From Adiantum capillus-veneris (taxonomy: Eukaryota; Streptophyta; Polypodiopsida; Polypodiales; Pteridaceae): a DNA stretch of 64,000 nt. The translations under genes and the position numbers were made by a program. The stretch is from positions 111,065,469 to 111,129,468 of the forward strand of contig CM043951.1 in the NCBI GenBank assembly GCA_014529385.2, given 5' to 3'. Shown here in pieces: positions 59,727-64,000 of the stretch (position 1 is its first letter; every line of letters starts with the position of its first letter). The notes beneath the pieces were generated by a model that ran no database searches, was not told where the DNA came from, and was given only the letters and a program-made list of their open reading frames with translations.

Positions 59727-61940
59727 CTAATTTTAGATTCCAAAGTATCTACATTTTGATAACTCTTTTTTTTCACACTCTTAGAAAAAACTAATCGCAA
59801 ATAGCAAATTTACTAACTGACAACACATCTACAATGAATTTATTTTTATGCTCCTTATTGTCTAGAGATTCCTAATCTTTATCTAGCTACATTAGTTCTT
59901 TGTCCATGATGGTGGCACCCAGAAGTATACTTGGAGAAACATTTATGACTTTAAGCTCTATAGAAGAAGTTTCATTTTCTATTGCCATGATCTTCTTGCA
60001 TTGGATGATTTCCTTGACTAAGTTTCTTATGGCCTTCAGGCCATACAGTTCTCTTTGTAGATATCTCTATGACTTTAAGATAATCCAAAATATGTCTGTT
60101 TATGGCCTCAAGGCCATAGGGTTAGGATTGTTGGGAGGTCTCAACATATAAATAGATATATGGCTTCAAAGCCATATGGTACTTTATTTATGTGTCACCC
60201 TATGGCCCTAAGGCCATGGGTTGTCATAGGGCCACAAGATGCCCTCTATGAGCACTAGTAAGAAACCATATATGCTTTATGTTGGCACCCTATGACCCGA
60301 GGGCCACAAGCTCTGCCTCTTATGCTAGTAAGAAACCCTTTATGCTACATGTTGTCACTCTATGGCCTTTGGGCCATAGGGTGCCCTCTGTGCTAGTAAA
60401 AAATCCTCTATGCTCTATGTTTGCACCTTATGGACCTAGGGCCACAAGGTACCCTCTATGATAGTAAGAAATCCTCTATTCTCTATGTTTGCACCCTATG
60501 GACCTAGGGCCACAAGGTAGCCTCTATGCTAGTAACAAATCCTCTATGCTCAATATTGAAACCCTATGGCCCCAAGGCCATACGATGTCCTCTATGCTAG
60601 TAAGAAAAACCCTCTATGCTCTATGTTGGCACCCTATGGAGATTTGAGGGCCACAAGGTTACCTTTATAATGCTACTAAGAAACCTTGTCTACATTGACA
60701 ACCTACAGCCCTCGGGCCATAGGGTGCATCGAATGGCTCCTAGGCCACATGGTGCCCTCTATGCGAGAAAGGAAACCTCTGCGCTCTACATTGACACTCT
60801 ATGGCCCCAAGGCCATAGGGTGCCCCTTAAGCCTAGTATGAAAACATTGAAACTCTATATTAGAATCTAAAGACCGTAGGCCACAAGGTGAGGTCTATGT
60901 TAGTAAGAAACCATCTAAACTCTATGTTGGTAGCCTATGGCCCAAAGGCCATAGGATAGCCAAGGAACCCTTTAGGAGCATTCCCCACAAAGACCACCTT
61001 ATGGCCCCATGGTGATTTAGTGGCCTAGGTTCCCTTCTTAAGACTCTTTTATTTTTGTATCATATGGCCCAAGGGAAATAAGCTATCTTCTATACTATCA
61101 AAAAATCGTTTATGCTCTTTGTTGGAATCATATGGCCCCAAGGCCATAGGGTGCTCTCTATGCTAGCAAGAAACCCTCCATGATATATGTTTTCACCCTA
61201 TGGCACCAAGGACACAGGGTGTCCTCCATGATAGTAAGAAACCCTCTATGCTCTAAGTTTACACCCCATTTGACTATGTTGACACCCTATGGCCCTGGGG
61301 CCATACGGTGCTCCTTAGGGCCACAAGGTGCCCTTCAACTTAGGAAGAGACCCTTTATGCCCTAAATTGGTACTCTTTGGCCTCAGGGTCATAGGGTGCC
61401 TTCTATGCTAGTAGGATACATTATATGGTCTAGGTTTCCACTCTATAGTGTAGGACTAAAAGGTTTGCTCTATGAAGAAACCATGTATACTATATGTTGG
61501 CAGTGTATGGCCCTAGGGATAGAAGGAAACCCTAGGGCTATAGGGTGTCCTCTATGCTACTATCATATGGTCCAAGGGCTAGATAGTGACCAAGGTATTA
61601 TGTGTGTGAGAATTCTGTACTATATATACAAAAACCACTTTATTGGCACTATGGCGTCCCAAGGGCAACAAGGTGCTAATAAAAATCCCTCTATGCTCTA
61701 TGTTGGCACCCTATGGTCCCAAGGCCATAGGGCGGTCTTTATGCTAGTAAAATTCCCTCTATGCACTATGTTTACGTGTATACTTATAAGAAGCCATTTA
61801 TGCACTATGTTGGCGTCTTATGACCCTAGATCCATGAGATGTCCTCTATGGTAAAAGAGAAAGTGTACATGGGATATGATGGCATCCTATGGTCCTAGGG
61901 CCATAGGGTGTCCTCTATGCTAGCAAAATGTGTAAGCTAA
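59387..61940. repeat. Segmental tandem duplication, copy 2
   Basis: High similarity to 56760-59344 with small gains and losses. For example, a 50-bp insert near 61610-61660 and one or two missing minisatellite units near 60680. Confidence 0.88.
60030..61930. repeat. Dyad minisatellite array 3
   Basis: Second copy of array 2, again about 25 units of about 68 bp. Confidence 0.9.
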
Positions 61941-62099
61941 AAAATGCGATAAATATGCAACACGATATACAAAATTGAATCATTATCATACATCATACAT
62001 TTGTTGCTTTACCACACAGTTGAAGGGGTCTTTGCCTTCAAATATCATCATAACATTCAAACATTTAAATCAGTACTTTAATTCAAAAATGCATTGATC

Positions 62100-62226
62100 T
62101 GTTGGTGGATGGAAGGTCCGGCTCACCATGCACTTTGATTTACAAATCCTGAGGGGCAAAAGTATTTGTGCTGGATTCTCCTTATGGCATTGCACATGTT
62201 TTGGAACTTGCATTGCCTTCTACTTC
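62100..62226 (-). pseudogene. Third fragment of the FCP1-like gene
   Basis: Matches 56645-56777 (the Glu-rich segment before the HAD domain) with many substitutions and at least two stops. No other exon is nearby. Confidence 0.7.
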
Positions 62227-62229
62227 CAA

Positions 62230-62815
62230 TTTACAAACTTAAACAATGGTTATTTATTATACAATCATTTCTTTGCAATAAACCTTGATACAATGCTTCT
62301 CTCTATTGAAAAAAATTCAAGATATAAATTCCAATTCTCTGCATCATCTAGAAGAGAAACAAAATCATAGTTTGGAATAAAATACTCACACTTTATATCT
62401 TTGAATAAAATCTTGTTACAATCAAAGAACTAGATCTTCACATAATCCAAAGGACAAATGCTTCAATAACCATTTATACTCGATGTTTACTATCTAAGCA
62501 AATAATTGGCATTTACAACAAATGTTGAATATATGTTCAATCTAGTTAGTTGCAATACAAAGATAATTATTTCAAACGCTTACACCATCAATTCACAATA
62601 GAAGAACTTACACCCAACAAAAAATGATCATACATCAATTGTTCAACTCTCATTTTGGAATTTTGAGGACTAAATACTTTTTAGTTTTTTCTAGCTTATT
62701 TCATTCTCAATAGAATATTAAACCTTAATCACAAGATAATAAATATACGTCCCTAATGTATATGGACACAAGATATAAGGCCAACGAAAAATGTTCTTGA
62801 AACACTTAAAGAGTC
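62230..62815. other. AT-rich gene-free stretch
   Basis: Nothing recognised. Confidence 0.5.
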
Positions 62816-62819
62816 TTTA

Positions 62820-63420
62820 GGTGACCTAGAATAACCAACCTATGGTCTAAATGCCATAGGGTGTCATGTGATGTTTTATAAGATGTGTCCATAAGAGCTA
62901 GGTGATTTGCATCCATGGGGTGATTTAAGTGCCCCTGTGGAGATTCTATGTCACCACCCTATGGCCCTAAGGCCTTAGGGTATCCCAAATTCTCTTGGAT
63001 AACTTATGTTTCCTTCTAGAATAGCAAAAATACTCATGTGCCCGTTTAGAGACTTTATGTAATCTCTCTATATACATAAGATTGTAGGATAGCTGTGTTG
63101 ACACCCTATGGCCTTAAGGCTGTAGACTAGCCCAAATTCTTATGTGTCCTTTTAAAGACTCTATGTAATCACCCTATATCCGTAAGATTGTAGGGTAGCC
63201 AATTGCTTTCGGGGGATTCTATGTTGACACCCTATGGGCCTAAGGCTATAGAGTAACCCAGATGCTTATGTGCCATTTTAGAGACATGGTGTAATCACCC
63301 TACATCTGTAAGGTTGTTGGGTATCCCATTTTCTTTTGGGGGATTCTATGGCCCTAGGGCCATAGGGTGTCATGTCGACAAAGAACTCTATGATCCTCAA
63401 GTCATAGTGTATTCTTCCCA
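62820..63420. repeat. Degenerate minisatellite array 4
   Basis: About seven looser copies of the same dyad core (accctatggcc.taaggc) with a different linker (cttatgtgcc.tttagagac). Confidence 0.8.
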
Positions 63421-63726
63421 AACCTCATATGATCAATTAACTTTAAAGTATTACATAATATATATATCTTATGACCATATATAAATGTAGAATTCTATTT
63501 ACCAAAACATGTCCATATAATATCATACACTTAAGTCTAATTCATTTATTGTGAAAAAACGCAAACTCACAAGTTCACATTTTTTCAAAGAAAATAAATT
63601 GAGAACAATAACGAGCCAAACATCAATGTTTTTAACATCATAGGTAGATTTGAGATGGGACAAATAAAATAAAATGACAAAGATAATAATCTAAATATCA
63701 GTAATGTAATATCATGGGTGGCTAGC

Positions 63727-64000
63727 TTAACCTGTTTCCTGTAGACTTTTCAGAATGGCCTCAGCACTTGCATCCAATGGTTCTTCAATTTCTTCTTCCT
63801 CTGAATCCTTGGCATTGACTTTCTCTGTGTTATCCACACCTGCCCACCTTCTAAGATCAAGGTCTTCTTCCACTATGGAATGGCAAAGAGATTCCAATTG
63901 CGTCATTTGATCACTACTACATGCAACTGATATCACCTTTCTCTGTTGTTGTAGTGCCTCTTTAGTCCCATAGCCTAATGAGAAGATGTCTATCACTTGA
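63727..64000 (-). CDS. C-terminal part of an unrecognised gene, running off the window
   Basis: An open frame of at least 90 codons ends in TAA at 63727-63729 and remains open to the window edge; a Met lies at 63996. It is acidic near the end (SEEEEIEEPLDASAEAILKS) and helical before that (ALQQQRKVISVACSSDQMTQ). Codon use looks ordinary and there are no stops, so it may be a genuine last exon. I do not recognise the family. Confidence 0.45.
   Translation of the reverse strand, partial: QVIDIFSLGYGTKEALQQQRKVISVACSSDQMTQLESLCHSIVEEDLDLRRWAGVDNTEKVNAKDSEEEEIEEPLDASAEAILKSLQETG

Noticed and set aside
57645-61854. Many Leu/Trp/Gly/His-rich ORFs (60-150 codons)
   Set aside because: They are translations of the 68-bp minisatellite in one or another frame.
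53101-61930. CRISPR-like array
   Set aside because: Units are head-to-tail minisatellite copies without unique spacers, in a plant genome.

Overview
The window looks like transposon-dense nuclear DNA from a land plant with a large genome. This rests on spliceable plant-type CACTA transposase genes, a Ty3/gypsy element with two RNase H domains (Tat-like), Ty1/copia gag, L1-type LINEs with zf-RVT tails, a tRNA-derived SINE, long GA/GT/CA microsatellites, and pieces of plant families (heavy-metal-associated domain, WAV3-like vWA protein, receptor-like kinase, FCP1-like HAD phosphatase). I cannot name the species. A fern or another seed-free or gymnosperm lineage is a guess from the style of the repeats. 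I see no rRNA, no certain tRNA gene, no CRISPR array and nothing bacterial.

Layout. 0-10 kb: mostly gene-free, with weak decayed ORFs, a SINE with clear target-site duplications, a foldback element and microsatellites. 10.13-18.14 kb: a complete CACTA element with matching ends and a TAT duplication. It carries a TNP2-like transposase, a TNPA-like second gene and a captured heavy-metal-domain fragment. It sits inside the 3' part of a LINE ORF2 (LINE-A, minus strand, 18.14-20.24 kb plus 10.03-10.13 kb), and the LINE frame continues in phase across the empty site. 20.2-24.7 kb: copia gag, two more LINE fragments and tandem duplications. 25.05-33.64 kb: a probably full-length LINE (LINE-B, minus strand). 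Its endonuclease region is split by about 2.6 kb holding a WAV3-like pseudogene fragment, a second SINE copy and a 704-bp MITE. 33.68-33.96 kb: the last part of a kinase domain.

34.05-50.56 kb: a 14.8-kb gypsy element lies exactly between two units of a roughly 500-620 bp tandem repeat. Its gag-pol frame is single but broken by five stops and a frameshift. Its integrase tail is split by a 6.06-kb terminal-inverted-repeat insertion that contains an array of perfect long hairpins.

53.1-64 kb: the only area resembling an ordinary gene neighbourhood. It holds minus-strand FCP1-like HAD phosphatase sequences (two domains, both damaged, one lacking the catalytic Asp). These are embedded in a roughly 68-bp dyad minisatellite and amplified by a 2.6-kb tandem duplication. 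An unrecognised ORF runs off the right edge.

Relative history inferred from nesting: LINE-A before CACTA; LINE-B before the SINE, MITE and WAV3-like insertions; the tandem repeat before gypsy, and gypsy before the 6-kb insertion. Nearly all in-frame stops are of the kind produced by C-to-T change, which suggests decay under cytosine methylation. Coding calls rest on by-eye translation and family motifs; no database search was run.
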